This document shows, one piece after another, positions 33,902-42,126 of a DNA stretch of 64,000 nt. A program made the position numbers and the translations under genes. The notes beneath the pieces are model-generated. The model saw nothing but the letters and a program-made list of their open reading frames with translations, was not told the DNA's origin and searched no databases. Numbering within the stretch: the stretch's first letter is position 1; the number at the start of each line of letters is the position of its first letter. The stretch is from Muribaculaceae bacterium (GTDB taxonomy: Bacteria; Bacteroidota; Bacteroidia; Bacteroidales; Muribaculaceae), in contig JAGCCU010000067.1 in assembly GCA_017651515.1 (NCBI GenBank), positions 25,998-89,997 on the forward strand. Reading direction: 5' to 3'.

Positions 33902-33924
33902 TGATCTAATTGTTGGTTAAACGG

Positions 33925-34911
33925 TTATTGTTCCTTGTGAATGGGCATGCGACCCATAGCATTCAGCTTTGAGATCCATGCGCTGTTTGCTTCATGAGCG
34001 TGATCGATAGTGATGATGCCGCTTTCCTGGTCATGGGCATTGAGGTGCTGGAACAGCGCCATGCCGATGGCAGCTATAGCTTCATCGTCGCCGTTGCCAG
34101 CAGCAATTGCTGGCGTAGGCTCATCAGAGACCACTGCAGCATTTTCGGCTTCCTGCTTGCGTCCAAAGAATTTTCCAAAGAGTTTAAAGCAGAGGAAGAG
34201 GATGAGCAGTGCGCTGAACACAACGCTCATTGCCATCAGAGCGATGATGACACCGTAAGGGTCACGCACGTGGAAGGCTTCGATGTTGTCGTTCTGGTCA
34301 GCAAGGTTGAACTTGCCCGGAGTAATGGCCTGTTCAACGTCAGTTCCGTCACGCATACTCCAGTCATTAGCATTGAACACGGCCTGCTCGCTGGAACCAT
34401 CGACCTTGAGGGCGAAAGTGTTGTTGGCTTTCATGCCTGCTGGGATTTCCAACACGTCAACGAGGTCTCCGTTCACGTCGTAGAGATAGAGCTTGTTGAC
34501 AACGGCCGGGTTAAGTTTGTATGACAGGTGCAAAGCACCTGCGGCCGGGTTGCCATCGGCATAAAATACGATGTGTGTGCGTGGAGCAACTTTTGTTGCA
34601 CGGTCGCCACGTGGTATTTCATAGCAGATATTGGGATTTTTCTTTGAGAAGTCATTGAGAAAATCCTTGGGTTTCATCCCATTATCAGGAATGTCGATAG
34701 GCTGGTTGGAGATGAACATCTGCTCCATGCCCACCGTTCCATAAGAACGGTTGAATATCTCTACCCATGGCAAGCGTTGTCCACACTGGTCAATATAGCT
34801 GCTGTCGTTCACCATCATCACCTCGTTGAATCTCAGTTCCTTACGTCCCTGAGCGAAGATGGTGGTAACAGTCAACGCAGTCAGCAGAATGATAAATATT
34901 CTTTTTTTCAT
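33925..34911 (-). CDS. OadG-family subunit with an N-terminal lamin-tail-like domain
   Basis: A 328-residue protein, three to four times longer than classical OadG/MmdD. The ATG at 34911 opens a signal peptide (MKKRIFIILLTALTVTTIFAQ). Residues about 25-170 look like a lamin-tail (LTD) domain: FNEVMMVND, LPWVEIFN, YEIPRGD, HIVFYADG, LHLSYKL and DLVDVLEIP are the usual landmarks. A linker leads to one membrane helix (about 222-246) and a cytoplasmic Ala/Glu-rich tail with IAAIGMALF, the OadG hallmark. OadG anchors and assembles the decarboxylase. The periplasmic domain is a Bacteroidetes feature of unknown purpose. It lies between mmdA and mmdC. Confidence 0.88.
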   Translation of the reverse strand: MKKRIFIILLTALTVTTIFAQGRKELRFNEVMMVNDSSYIDQCGQRLPWVEIFNRSYGTVGMEQMFISNQPIDIPDNGMKPKDFLNDFSKKNPNICYEIPRGDRATKVAPRTHIVFYADGNPAAGALHLSYKLNPAVVNKLYLYDVNGDLVDVLEIPAGMKANNTFALKVDGSSEQAVFNANDWSMRDGTDVEQAITPGKFNLADQNDNIEAFHVRDPYGVIIALMAMSVVFSALLILFLCFKLFGKFFGRKQEAENAAVVSDEPTPAIAAGNGDDEAIAAIGMALFQHLNAHDQESGIITIDHAHEANSAWISKLNAMGRMPIHKEQ

Positions 34912-34924
34912 TGTGCAGAGGTCT

Positions 34925-36538
34925 TTACAGAGGTATATTGCCATGTTTATTGGCAGGATTGGTATATTTCTTGGTCTTTAGCTGCTCAAGTGCGCGGATG
35001 ATGCGGAAACGAGTGTTTCGAGGCTCAATCACGTCGTCAATATAGCCATACTTAGCAGCGTTGAACGGAGTGCAGAAGAGTTTGTTGTATTCTTCTTCTT
35101 TCTCCTTGATATACTCCTTGTAATTGTCCATGATTTCCTTTGCCTTTGCCTCGTCGCCTGCTTCCTTGGCAGCAGCGGCTTCGGTCTTAGCAGTCTTGCC
35201 GTCCTTGGCATAGAGGATGCTGGCAGCACCAGCGGCACCCATCACGGCGATTTCAGCGCTTGGCCAAGCATAGTTCATATCGCCACGCAGCTGCTTGCAG
35301 CTCATCACGATGTGGCTACCGCCGTAACTCTTGCGCAGAGTGACGGTCACCTTGGGCACTGTGGCTTCTCCATAGGCGTAAAGCAACTTGGCACCATGCC
35401 AAATCACGGCATTATACTCTTGTCCTGTGCCAGGCAGGAAGCCAGGAACGTCAACCAGAGTAACCAGAGGAATATTGAAGGCATCGCAGAAGCGTACGAA
35501 ACGAGCACCCTTACGCGAAGCGTTGCAGTCGAGCACACCGGCCATATACTGAGGCTGGTTGGCGATGATACCAACGCTCTGTCCGTTGAAGCGGGCGAAG
35601 CCTACGATGATGTTCTTGGCAAAGTCTTTGTGTACCTCGAGGAACTCTCCGTTATCAACGATTGCACCGATAGCCTCATACATATCGTAAGGATCGTTGG
35701 GACTTTCGGGGATGATTTCGTTCAGCGAGTCTTCCATTCGGTCAACAGGGTCATTGCACTCTACGCGAGGTGCTTCTTCCATGTTGTTCTGGGGCATGTA
35801 GCTCAACAGTTGCTTGATGATAAGCATTGCATCTTCTTCGGTCTCGGCAGCAAAGTGTGCCACACCCGACTTGGTTGCATGAACTGTTGCACCACCAAGT
35901 TGCTCCTGGGTTACATCTTCGCCGGTAACAGTCTTCACAACGTTAGGACCGGTAAGGAACATGAACGAGATGCCCTTTGCCATGATGATGAAGTCGGTGA
36001 GGGCAGGAGAGTAAACTGCTCCACCTGCGCAAGGACCTAGTATAGCAGAAATCTGAGGCACTACACCCGAAGCGTCGATGTTGCGCTGGAAAATTTCGGA
36101 GTAGCCAGCCAGAGCGTTAATGCCTTCCTGGATACGTGCACCACCAGAGTCGTTAAGGCCGATGCAAGGTGCGCCCTGCTTCATAGCCAGATCCATAACC
36201 TTACACATCTTGAGTGCCATGGTCTCACTCAGTGAGCCACCGAACACTGTGCTGTCCTGTGCAAAGATATAAACCAGGCGGCCGTTGATTGTACCGTAGC
36301 CGGTTACCACACCGTCGCCCATGAAGGATTTCTTCTCTTGGCCGAAGTTGGTACAGCGATGGCGTACAAACATATCGAGTTCTTCAAAACTGCCTTCGTC
36401 AAGGAGCATGTTGATGCGCTCGCGTGCAGTGAACTTACCTTTCTCATGATGCTTGGCAATAGCCTTTTCGCCACCACCAAGACGAGCCTCGGCACGCAGT
36501 GCGATAAGCTCCTGTATTCTTTCGAGTTGTTTGCTCAT
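34925..36538 (-). CDS. mmdA: Methylmalonyl-CoA decarboxylase subunit alpha (carboxyltransferase)
   Basis: A 537-residue carboxyltransferase that moves the carboxyl of methylmalonyl-CoA to biotin, giving propionyl-CoA. It contains the two crotonase-like halves of the acyl-CoA carboxylase beta family: GGARIQEG near 130 and [15 protein letters not shown] near 175 in the first, and the second half with [14 protein letters not shown] and [14 protein letters not shown]. The same fold serves propionyl-CoA carboxylase; the neighbouring OadG, biotin and OadB subunits show that this one is part of a decarboxylase. Start ATG is 30 bases after the epimerase stop. A Lys/Glu/Ala-rich insertion sits at about 445-490. 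Confidence 0.93.
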   Translation of the reverse strand: MSKQLERIQELIALRAEARLGGGEKAIAKHHEKGKFTARERINMLLDEGSFEELDMFVRHRCTNFGQEKKSFMGDGVVTGYGTINGRLVYIFAQDSTVFGGSLSETMALKMCKVMDLAMKQGAPCIGLNDSGGARIQEGINALAGYSEIFQRNIDASGVVPQISAILGPCAGGAVYSPALTDFIIMAKGISFMFLTGPNVVKTVTGEDVTQEQLGGATVHATKSGVAHFAAETEEDAMLIIKQLLSYMPQNNMEEAPRVECNDPVDRMEDSLNEIIPESPNDPYDMYEAIGAIVDNGEFLEVHKDFAKNIIVGFARFNGQSVGIIANQPQYMAGVLDCNASRKGARFVRFCDAFNIPLVTLVDVPGFLPGTGQEYNAVIWHGAKLLYAYGEATVPKVTVTLRKSYGGSHIVMSCKQLRGDMNYAWPSAEIAVMGAAGAASILYAKDGKTAKTEAAAAKEAGDEAKAKEIMDNYKEYIKEKEEEYNKLFCTPFNAAKYGYIDDVIEPRNTRFRIIRALEQLKTKKYTNPANKHGNIPL

Positions 36539-36568
36539 AGTGTTTGAGTTGTTGGTGTGTGAGAAAAA

Positions 36569-36988
36569 TTATTTGTTGGGGTCTTCACAGAGTTCAACTA
36601 GAGCGCCGCAAGTGGTCTTTGGGTGAAGGAATGCGATGTTCAGGCCTTCGGCACCCTTGCGTGGTTCCTTGTCAACTACGCGACCGCCCTTCTCTTGTAC
36701 TTCTGCAAGAGCGTTTGCAACACCGTCTTCAACAGCAAATGCGATGTGCTGGATGCCGCCACGACCGCCGTTCTTCTCGATGAACTTAGCGATAGCGCTG
36801 TCAGGACTTGTAGCCTCGAGGAGCTCAATCTTGGTTTGTCCTACACGGAAAAATGCGGTCTTTACGTGCTGATCTTCAACTTCTTCTATAGCGAAGCACT
36901 TGAAACCCAGTAAATTCTCGTAGAATGGGATAGCCTCTTCAAGACTTGTAACGGCTATGCCCACATGTTCGATGTGTGAAATCTGCAT
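36569..36988 (-). CDS. mce: Methylmalonyl-CoA epimerase
   Basis: A 139-residue VOC-fold enzyme that interconverts (2R)- and (2S)-methylmalonyl-CoA. The ATG at 36988 fits the family start (MQISHIEHVGIAV); the open frame extends further upstream but into AT-rich non-coding sequence. Metal ligands are in place: His8, Glu55, His81 (IQHIAFAV) and Glu132 (LVELCED). It is the first gene of the decarboxylase operon, linking methylmalonyl-CoA mutase (B12-dependent, not in this window) to the decarboxylase. Confidence 0.95.
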   Translation of the reverse strand: MQISHIEHVGIAVTSLEEAIPFYENLLGFKCFAIEEVEDQHVKTAFFRVGQTKIELLEATSPDSAIAKFIEKNGGRGGIQHIAFAVEDGVANALAEVQEKGGRVVDKEPRKGAEGLNIAFLHPKTTCGALVELCEDPNK

Positions 36989-37116
36989 AATTGTAGAAAA
37001 TTTAGAGTTATTTATTGATTGAAAATTGTATTCAAAATTTTGAACAGCGAAAGCAGAGAAAATTTCATTTTCTTTGCTGAGTCGCGAAATAATTAAGACG
37101 AAGTCAAAATATCGTG

Positions 37117-37124
37117 CAAAGATA
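37117..37124 (-). promoter_or_regulatory. -7 box upstream of the mce-mmd operon
   Basis: TATCTTTG on the minus strand (37124-37117), about 128 bases before mce; no clear TTTG box at the expected place. The leader between is AT-rich. Confidence 0.45.
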
Positions 37125-37225
37125 CTAAAAATAATCATTTTAGCCCCATGTTTTCGGTATAAACTTTGTGAAAAACAGAGTCAAACTTGAAAATAGGGCC
37201 AAACTAATCTGTTTGAAGTGTTTGA

Positions 37226-39739
37226 TTAAAGGAGCTCTGTGAGAGAGACAAACTTGTAGCCGCGTTTTTGAAGTGTGGTGATGAGCTTAGGCAGTAGATT
37301 GTAAAATTTCTCTGTGCGTCGTGGGTCGGTGCCTAGGTGAACCATCAGCAGGTGTCCGTTCAGTCCTTTGGCTTTCTCGCATTGCATTATGCGGTCGAAG
37401 AGCCATTGGTTGCTGCGATAGATGGCACCGGTTTCCTGTTCTATACCTGGCCATGTGTAATCGTCGCTACTGGCTGTTCCTGGTGTGAAATTGACGATCT
37501 GTAATCCAAGTTGCTTTGCCCACGAAGCATTGTAGTCATTATACCATTCATATGGAGGAATGAAGAATGGTGCATTCTGAGGTGTGATGCCAAAAGTTGC
37601 CAGTTTCTCATAGGCCTGTATTAGATCGGCTGTGAATTCTTCTTTATTTACTATACAAGAGTCGCGGTTTTCCCATGGTGCATAAAGCAGGTGACCATTG
37701 CTGTGGGTACTCACGTAATGACCATCGGCAATGAGTTGACGCACCACGTTGGGGTACATTTCGAGAAACTTTCCGGTGAAGAAAAACGCTCCTTTAATGC
37801 CATGTTTCTTGAGAGTAGCGATGATGCTTTGGGCACCGTCGGCCTGGTCGTGAGCGGTGAAAACAAGTGTTATTTGTTTCTTGGTGGTGTCGCCTCTCAC
37901 TATGCCGCCGTGGTCGTAAACCACCGAGTTGCAATGGCTGTGTGTCTGCGACCGTCCTTCGGCCTCGTAGGCGGCGAGCGGGAAGGTGAGCGAGGCAGTT
38001 CCGTCCATTGTTGGCTCATTGGTGCTATAGTCGTGAGTGTTGTCGTGATATACCACGTCACCGGGCTGAACTTCGTGATAGGCATTGCTTGTCACATGAG
38101 GCATGTCGTCGGTTATATTTACTCCTTTCAAGCTGCTGAATATGGATGAGTAAACCGGGCCATCAACAAGTCCTCCTGTCGGGAATCCCACTTTTTCAAA
38201 CACCCAGTTGCTATGTGTTGCACGAGGATAGTTACCGCCTATTGGCAGTTCCACAACCATGCTCGTTCCCCAAGGGTTGCAGCCGAAGAGCCAGTCGCGC
38301 AAAGAGGCTTCCATCTCTTCGTAGGTGTTGTCGTTGGTAAGTTGTCGGTATGGGATGCACTGAGTGAGCAGTGCTGTGGTGAGATTGTTGCTGCACCAAA
38401 TACCTGGCACACCCCACATGAATGGGTGATCAGCTGCACGCTCACGCACACGACTGATACCGGCGCGCAAATTGCGAATAAACTCGTTACGCACCCTAGT
38501 GTTGCCTTCTTGTGCTACGCGGTAGTGCCCCATGTTCATGAATGGATACCACTGATAGTGGCGGGCACTATCGGCTCCCATCCATGGCGTGACTGGCTCG
38601 CGACGACCGTATTCAATCGCTTGGGTTAGGTAACGCTCGTCACCTGTCATACGATAAAGCTCGATAGCACCAAGTTCCATGTCATCCACCCAGTTGTCTT
38701 CTTCATAGATATATGGAGATACTACCGATACTGTTTGCGCATTGCCTGGCATATCGATACCTACTTGATAGGCGTCGGCGGCCTTATTGCCAATGTGGGC
38801 TGCAAAGTCGGGATAAAAAGGAGCGAGCACATGGCTACCCATAGCAAAGTCACTTGCAAATTTCCCAGCAGTACTGGCTGCGCCCATCGTGGCGTTGAGG
38901 AATTTGCTGCGTTGTTGTGGCTTGCCGTTGATGAAATATACTGGTCGTCCGCCGCCAGGGCCGCGTCCATAGTCAGCAGGGTCGTCTTTCGGCATTTTCA
39001 TGCCTATGTGATCTCGGTCGTCAGCAATCTGGTTATAAAGTTCGCCCTTGCGTGGGTTCATCTTGTCGAGCCAGTCAAGCCCCCACTTGATTTGGTCAAC
39101 GATATCGGGGATTCCATTGCTTTCCTTCAAACCATTTGCTTGAAATCTGTCGCCAAATACTTGTGGATATTGTTTATAGGCAAACATGAGCTGATAGATG
39201 GCGTTAGCGCTCGTAGTGGTATACTGCAGCAGGTCGGCAGCATCGTGCCATACTCCTCGCACGTCGATATGCTGCCCTTCAAGAGTAGGGTGGTATCGCA
39301 CAAAGGCATCGAGTGTGTGGCAACTGTCGTTCTGGAACGGATTAAAGCCGCACTGCTGCTGTCTCATGTAATTGAGCAGGAAATCGGCCGTGCCGTCATA
39401 GACGTGGCAGTTGATCGGGAAGGTTGGCGACTCCGTATCACCAACCTTTATGCGGTATGCGCCTGTTGTGGTGAAGTCGCTGAAATTTAGTCGATAGGTG
39501 GATGGCATAAATTGCAGCGGCCGTGTTGAGGTAATGTTGCTGCTACGATAGACTGTCTTGCCGGTAAAGGCATCAATCAGTTGGAATTCATTCAATTGTA
39601 CTTTGTCGTTCGACATGAATACCGCAACCTTGGTCGATTGTGGTAGATAGCCCAATTGATTGATGCGTATATAAGTCTCACCACAAACACTTAAATTGGA
39701 TATTACGACTATTATTGTAGCATAGAGTAATTGTTTCAT
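37226..39739 (-). CDS. Glycoside hydrolase family 9 protein fused to a polysaccharide-deacetylase (CE4-like) domain
   Basis: An 837-residue exported enzyme. ATG at 39739 opens a signal peptide of about 20 residues; a cysteine at 19 could be lipidated. Residues 21-110 are the Ig-like CelD N-domain (INQLGYLPQSTKVAV). The GH9 (alpha/alpha)6 barrel spans about 113-595: GVWHDAAD (162-169) carries the catalytic Asp pair and NEPTMDGTASL has Glu575 as acid. Residues 625-837 are a NodB-like domain with THSNGH (678-683) metal histidines and FIPPYEWY (726-733), but the first motif is HDQADG (630-635) where TFDDGP is usual. GH9 enzymes act on beta-1,4-glucans or related chains; the paired domain suggests an acetylated or amino-sugar polymer, which is inference. 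It is monocistronic. Confidence 0.92.
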   Translation of the reverse strand: MKQLLYATIIVVISNLSVCGETYIRINQLGYLPQSTKVAVFMSNDKVQLNEFQLIDAFTGKTVYRSSNITSTRPLQFMPSTYRLNFSDFTTTGAYRIKVGDTESPTFPINCHVYDGTADFLLNYMRQQQCGFNPFQNDSCHTLDAFVRYHPTLEGQHIDVRGVWHDAADLLQYTTTSANAIYQLMFAYKQYPQVFGDRFQANGLKESNGIPDIVDQIKWGLDWLDKMNPRKGELYNQIADDRDHIGMKMPKDDPADYGRGPGGGRPVYFINGKPQQRSKFLNATMGAASTAGKFASDFAMGSHVLAPFYPDFAAHIGNKAADAYQVGIDMPGNAQTVSVVSPYIYEEDNWVDDMELGAIELYRMTGDERYLTQAIEYGRREPVTPWMGADSARHYQWYPFMNMGHYRVAQEGNTRVRNEFIRNLRAGISRVRERAADHPFMWGVPGIWCSNNLTTALLTQCIPYRQLTNDNTYEEMEASLRDWLFGCNPWGTSMVVELPIGGNYPRATHSNWVFEKVGFPTGGLVDGPVYSSIFSSLKGVNITDDMPHVTSNAYHEVQPGDVVYHDNTHDYSTNEPTMDGTASLTFPLAAYEAEGRSQTHSHCNSVVYDHGGIVRGDTTKKQITLVFTAHDQADGAQSIIATLKKHGIKGAFFFTGKFLEMYPNVVRQLIADGHYVSTHSNGHLLYAPWENRDSCIVNKEEFTADLIQAYEKLATFGITPQNAPFFIPPYEWYNDYNASWAKQLGLQIVNFTPGTASSDDYTWPGIEQETGAIYRSNQWLFDRIMQCEKAKGLNGHLLMVHLGTDPRRTEKFYNLLPKLITTLQKRGYKFVSLTELL

Positions 39740-39792
39740 TGTGAGAAATGGGTTGTGGTGAATGAGTCTATAAGAAAAAGTATTTGCTTTAG

Positions 39793-39829
39793 GAAAAAAA
39801 TATAGAGAGTATGCTGACATACTCTCTAT
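39793..39829 (-). terminator. Terminator of the bamD-rpoZ unit
   Basis: ATAGAGAGTATG (39802-39813) and CATACTCTCTAT (39818-39829) pair perfectly over 12 bp with a 4-base loop; on the minus strand the hairpin is followed by ATTTTTTT. It lies 34 bases after the rpoZ stop and also insulates the GH9 gene. Confidence 0.93.
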
Positions 39830-39863
39830 TGTAGGTTACAAGCTTCTCATTTTGATGAGATCA

Positions 39864-40196
39864 TTAGAGCTCGTCGCGTTCCTTGCTAAGGTTGCGGTAA
39901 GCAAGCTTGTTTTCGGTGTATTCCTGAGTTGCAATAAGCGTTGGCTTTGGCAACTTTTCGTAGTAGCGCGAAATCTCAATCTGCTCGCGGTTTTCCGAAA
40001 TTTCCTCAAGGTTATCGGTCATAGTGGCAAACTCTTGAAGTTTCTTCTCAAGGTCGTTCTTCATCTCGGCAGAGATTTGATTAGCTCGCTTGCCGATGAT
40101 GCACACCGTTTCGTAGATGTTGCCCGTAGGTTCAGCCAGTTCCACCAAGTCATGAACGGTGGTTGTCTGGGGTGCGTTTGACTTTTTGTAATCCAT
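39864..40196 (-). CDS. rpoZ: RNA polymerase omega subunit (Bacteroidetes type)
   Basis: A 110-residue protein. ATG at 40196 is chosen because it gives the family start MDYKKSNAP; the frame upstream lies within the bamD gap. Landmarks are TGNIYETVCIIGKRANQIS near 24-42, which is the omega core that clamps the beta-prime C terminus, and REQIEISRYYEKLPKPTLIATQEY near 68-91, typical of Bacteroidetes. It is 31 bases downstream of bamD, and the pair ends at a strong terminator. Confidence 0.92.
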   Translation of the reverse strand: MDYKKSNAPQTTTVHDLVELAEPTGNIYETVCIIGKRANQISAEMKNDLEKKLQEFATMTDNLEEISENREQIEISRYYEKLPKPTLIATQEYTENKLAYRNLSKERDEL

Positions 40197-40227
40197 TGTA
40201 TTATAATTGATTTGATTTTTAACGAAA

Positions 40228-41031
40228 TTAATTACCATTTATAAACTTATTCGCTACCTTAAAGATGCCGTCAGCTTCCTTTCGGTGGCTGCTATTGGGA
40301 TAGTCGTTGATGAATGCATAATACTCGTCAATCACTGTGCGGAATCGTTCTTCCTTTTTCTCGTCGACGCTTTCCGAGGCTTCGCGGTAGCGGGCCTTGA
40401 GTACTAGCATCTCAAGTTCTTCTTTGTACTTGCTGTAAGGATATTCCTTGATTGCGTTCTTGGCGGTGATGACGGCACTCTCGTAGTTGTTGCCCATGTA
40501 ATTGCCAAGGTTATAGTAGAGCTGGGCATTCTCAAGTTCTTTCTGTACCAGTTTGTCTTGTAGCTCGAAAATGCAATTCTGGGCTATCGCAACCTTGTCG
40601 CTTGTAGGGAAGTAATCCAGGAATCCCTGCAACTCCTCAATGGCCTTTCGAGTCTCGGTCTGGTCAAGCTGAGAGTCAGGAGAGTCAAGATAGTAGCCAT
40701 AGCCCGCATAGTAACGTGCCAGCTCAGCATACTGTCCGCGAGGATAGTGCTGATAGTAATTCTTGAAGTATGTACCAGCAGTCAAGTAGTCTTTATTCTC
40801 ATAGTAGCTCAAACCTAACAGGTATAGCGACTCCTCAGCTTTGTCCGTACCCTTGAAGACAGTCACCACATTCTCAAGAAGCGTAGCAGCCTGATTGTAT
40901 TGACCAGCCTCAAAAGCCTTCTTGGCATACTCGAACTTATAATTGTAATCGCTGCTCTTCAGTACCTTGTTATACTCGCCGCAACTGGTGACTACAACAA
41001 CGAGAGCAAGCAATGTGAGGATTTTCTTCAT
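40228..41031 (-). CDS. bamD: Outer-membrane assembly lipoprotein BamD
   Basis: A 267-residue lipoprotein of the BAM complex. The ATG at 41031 gives a lipoprotein signal with Cys17 in VTSC. The mature part is five TPR-like helix pairs (about 35-255); YNQAATLLENVV, AEESLYLLGLSYYENKDY and the repeated Y-P-S-Y/H spacing are characteristic. BamD recruits barrel precursors to BamA. It has its own consensus promoter (41086-41056) and is followed by rpoZ. Confidence 0.92.
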   Translation of the reverse strand: MKKILTLLALVVVVTSCGEYNKVLKSSDYNYKFEYAKKAFEAGQYNQAATLLENVVTVFKGTDKAEESLYLLGLSYYENKDYLTAGTYFKNYYQHYPRGQYAELARYYAGYGYYLDSPDSQLDQTETRKAIEELQGFLDYFPTSDKVAIAQNCIFELQDKLVQKELENAQLYYNLGNYMGNNYESAVITAKNAIKEYPYSKYKEELEMLVLKARYREASESVDEKKEERFRTVIDEYYAFINDYPNSSHRKEADGIFKVANKFINGN

Positions 41032-41055
41032 CGGTCTAAAATCAATTTGAGCCTG

Positions 41056-41086
41056 CAAAGTTACGAATAAGTGAGAACAGGACAAA
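41056..41086 (-). promoter_or_regulatory. Promoter of bamD
   Basis: On the minus strand TTTG (41086-41083), 19-base spacer, TAACTTTG (41063-41056); start codon 24 bases downstream. Confidence 0.8.
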
Positions 41087-41300
41087 AAGAAAAACGAAGT
41101 TTTTTATTTTTTAATGTAGAAATTGAATAATTTTGACTGAATGTTAACGTCGCGAATAAGTAGAATGGCAAAAAAGAAAATCTGGTATAATCGCAAGTAT
41201 TGCGAGAAGTGGAATTGAGAGAATTTTTCATGAAAACACCCATAGATGTGGTACTATAAGCATCATTTTTGATTAAAAATTGTGAATAGGGCAAAAAAAT

Positions 41301-41331
41301 TTTGCACATTCAAAAATCACCGATAAATTTG
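41301..41331 (+). promoter_or_regulatory. Promoter of the helical lipoprotein gene
   Basis: TTTG at 41301-41304, 19-base spacer, TAAATTTG at 41324-41331. Confidence 0.8.
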
Positions 41332-41386
41332 CCGCGATTTTCGGATCGATAACAAATGTTTTATTAACTACTTAAATGTTTTAATT

Positions 41387-41944
41387 ATGAAAAAGTTATT
41401 GTTTTTGTTTGCTGCAGTAGCAGTTATGGCTTTCGTTTCGTGCGATCCTAATGCTAACAAGACTCAGGAAAATGCCGATAGTACTGCTTTCAGCATTGAG
41501 AACTTTACCGAACAACTTGCTAACGTTAATGATAGCGCAGCTGTTGTAGGTCTTATGGATCAGGCTAACGCCGAAGTTCAGGCTCTCTTTGAGAAGGGTG
41601 ACACCGTTGCTGCCCAGACACTCATTGAGAAAATTAAAGAGGTTATCAACACCAATAAGGAAAAGCTTGCTGCCATCGCTCCAAGTTTCGCAACTCTTGC
41701 TAACGATGCAATCAAGTTGCCCGAAAGCCTTAAGGAGGTTGCCGAGGCTGCTGTCGACAGTACAAAGGCTGCTGTTGCTGACAAGGCTAACGAAGTAGTT
41801 GACGCTGCAAAGGCAGAGGTTGAGAAGAAAGCCAACGAGGTAGTTGACAAAGCTGCCGAGAAGGTTAACGAAGGCGTTGACAAGGCTAAGGACAAAGCTG
41901 CTGATGCAGCCAAGGATCTTGCCAACAAGCTTGGCGGCAAATAA
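41387..41944 (+). CDS. Small helical lipoprotein, Ala/Lys/Glu-rich
   Basis: A 185-residue protein with a clear lipoprotein signal: Cys19 in FVSC followed by Asp20. Residues 20-110 are a helical domain with no recognised family. Residues about 115-180 are a run of 11-residue-like amphipathic repeats (ADKANEVVDAAKAEVEKK, EKVNEGVDKAKDKAADAAKD), low in aromatic residues, resembling LEA or apolipoprotein-like helices. It may lie along a membrane or form a coiled coil in the periplasm. It has a consensus promoter, and a terminator follows, so it is a single-gene unit. Codon use (GCT/AAG, CTT) looks like that of a highly expressed gene. Function unknown. Confidence 0.75.
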   Translation: MKKLLFLFAAVAVMAFVSCDPNANKTQENADSTAFSIENFTEQLANVNDSAAVVGLMDQANAEVQALFEKGDTVAAQTLIEKIKEVINTNKEKLAAIAPSFATLANDAIKLPESLKEVAEAAVDSTKAAVADKANEVVDAAKAEVEKKANEVVDKAAEKVNEGVDKAKDKAADAAKDLANKLGGK

Positions 41945-41972
41945 TTGCCTTTAGTATTAACTTATAAAGAGG

Positions 41973-42006
41973 GTGGGGTGCCAATTATGTGGTATCCCAT
42001 CTTTTA
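41973..42006 (+). terminator. Terminator after the helical lipoprotein gene
   Basis: GTGGGGTGCC (41973-41982) pairs with GGTATCCCAT (41991-42000) over 10 positions including G-T pairs, 8-base loop, followed by CTTTTATTT. Confidence 0.7.
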
Positions 42007-42060
42007 TTTGAATTAACTTGTTTGCTACGATTGTCATTTCTCAAAGATTTCAAGTTATTT

Positions 42061-42091
42061 TTTGCGTTATAAGAAAAATGCCGTACTTTTG
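42061..42091 (+). promoter_or_regulatory. Promoter of the fructose-1,6-bisphosphatase gene
   Basis: TTTG at 42061-42064, 19-base spacer, TACTTTTG at 42084-42091; ATG 35 bases downstream. Confidence 0.8.
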
Positions 42092-42126
42092 TAGCACATA
42101 TCGAAATATTCTACAAAACTAATATT

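Larger units (their letters stand above)
41032..41386. other. 355-base divergent intergenic region between bamD and a lipoprotein gene
   Basis: Very AT-rich. It contains the promoter of bamD at one end and that of the lipoprotein gene at the other. A second TAATTTTG on the plus strand near 41134 is not followed by a gene. No convincing hairpin or small gene was seen in the middle part. Confidence 0.6.

Noticed and set aside
38735-39490. 251-codon plus-strand frame within the GH9 gene
   Set aside because: Antisense to a well-supported GH9 domain with intact catalytic motifs; no recognisable protein on the plus strand.
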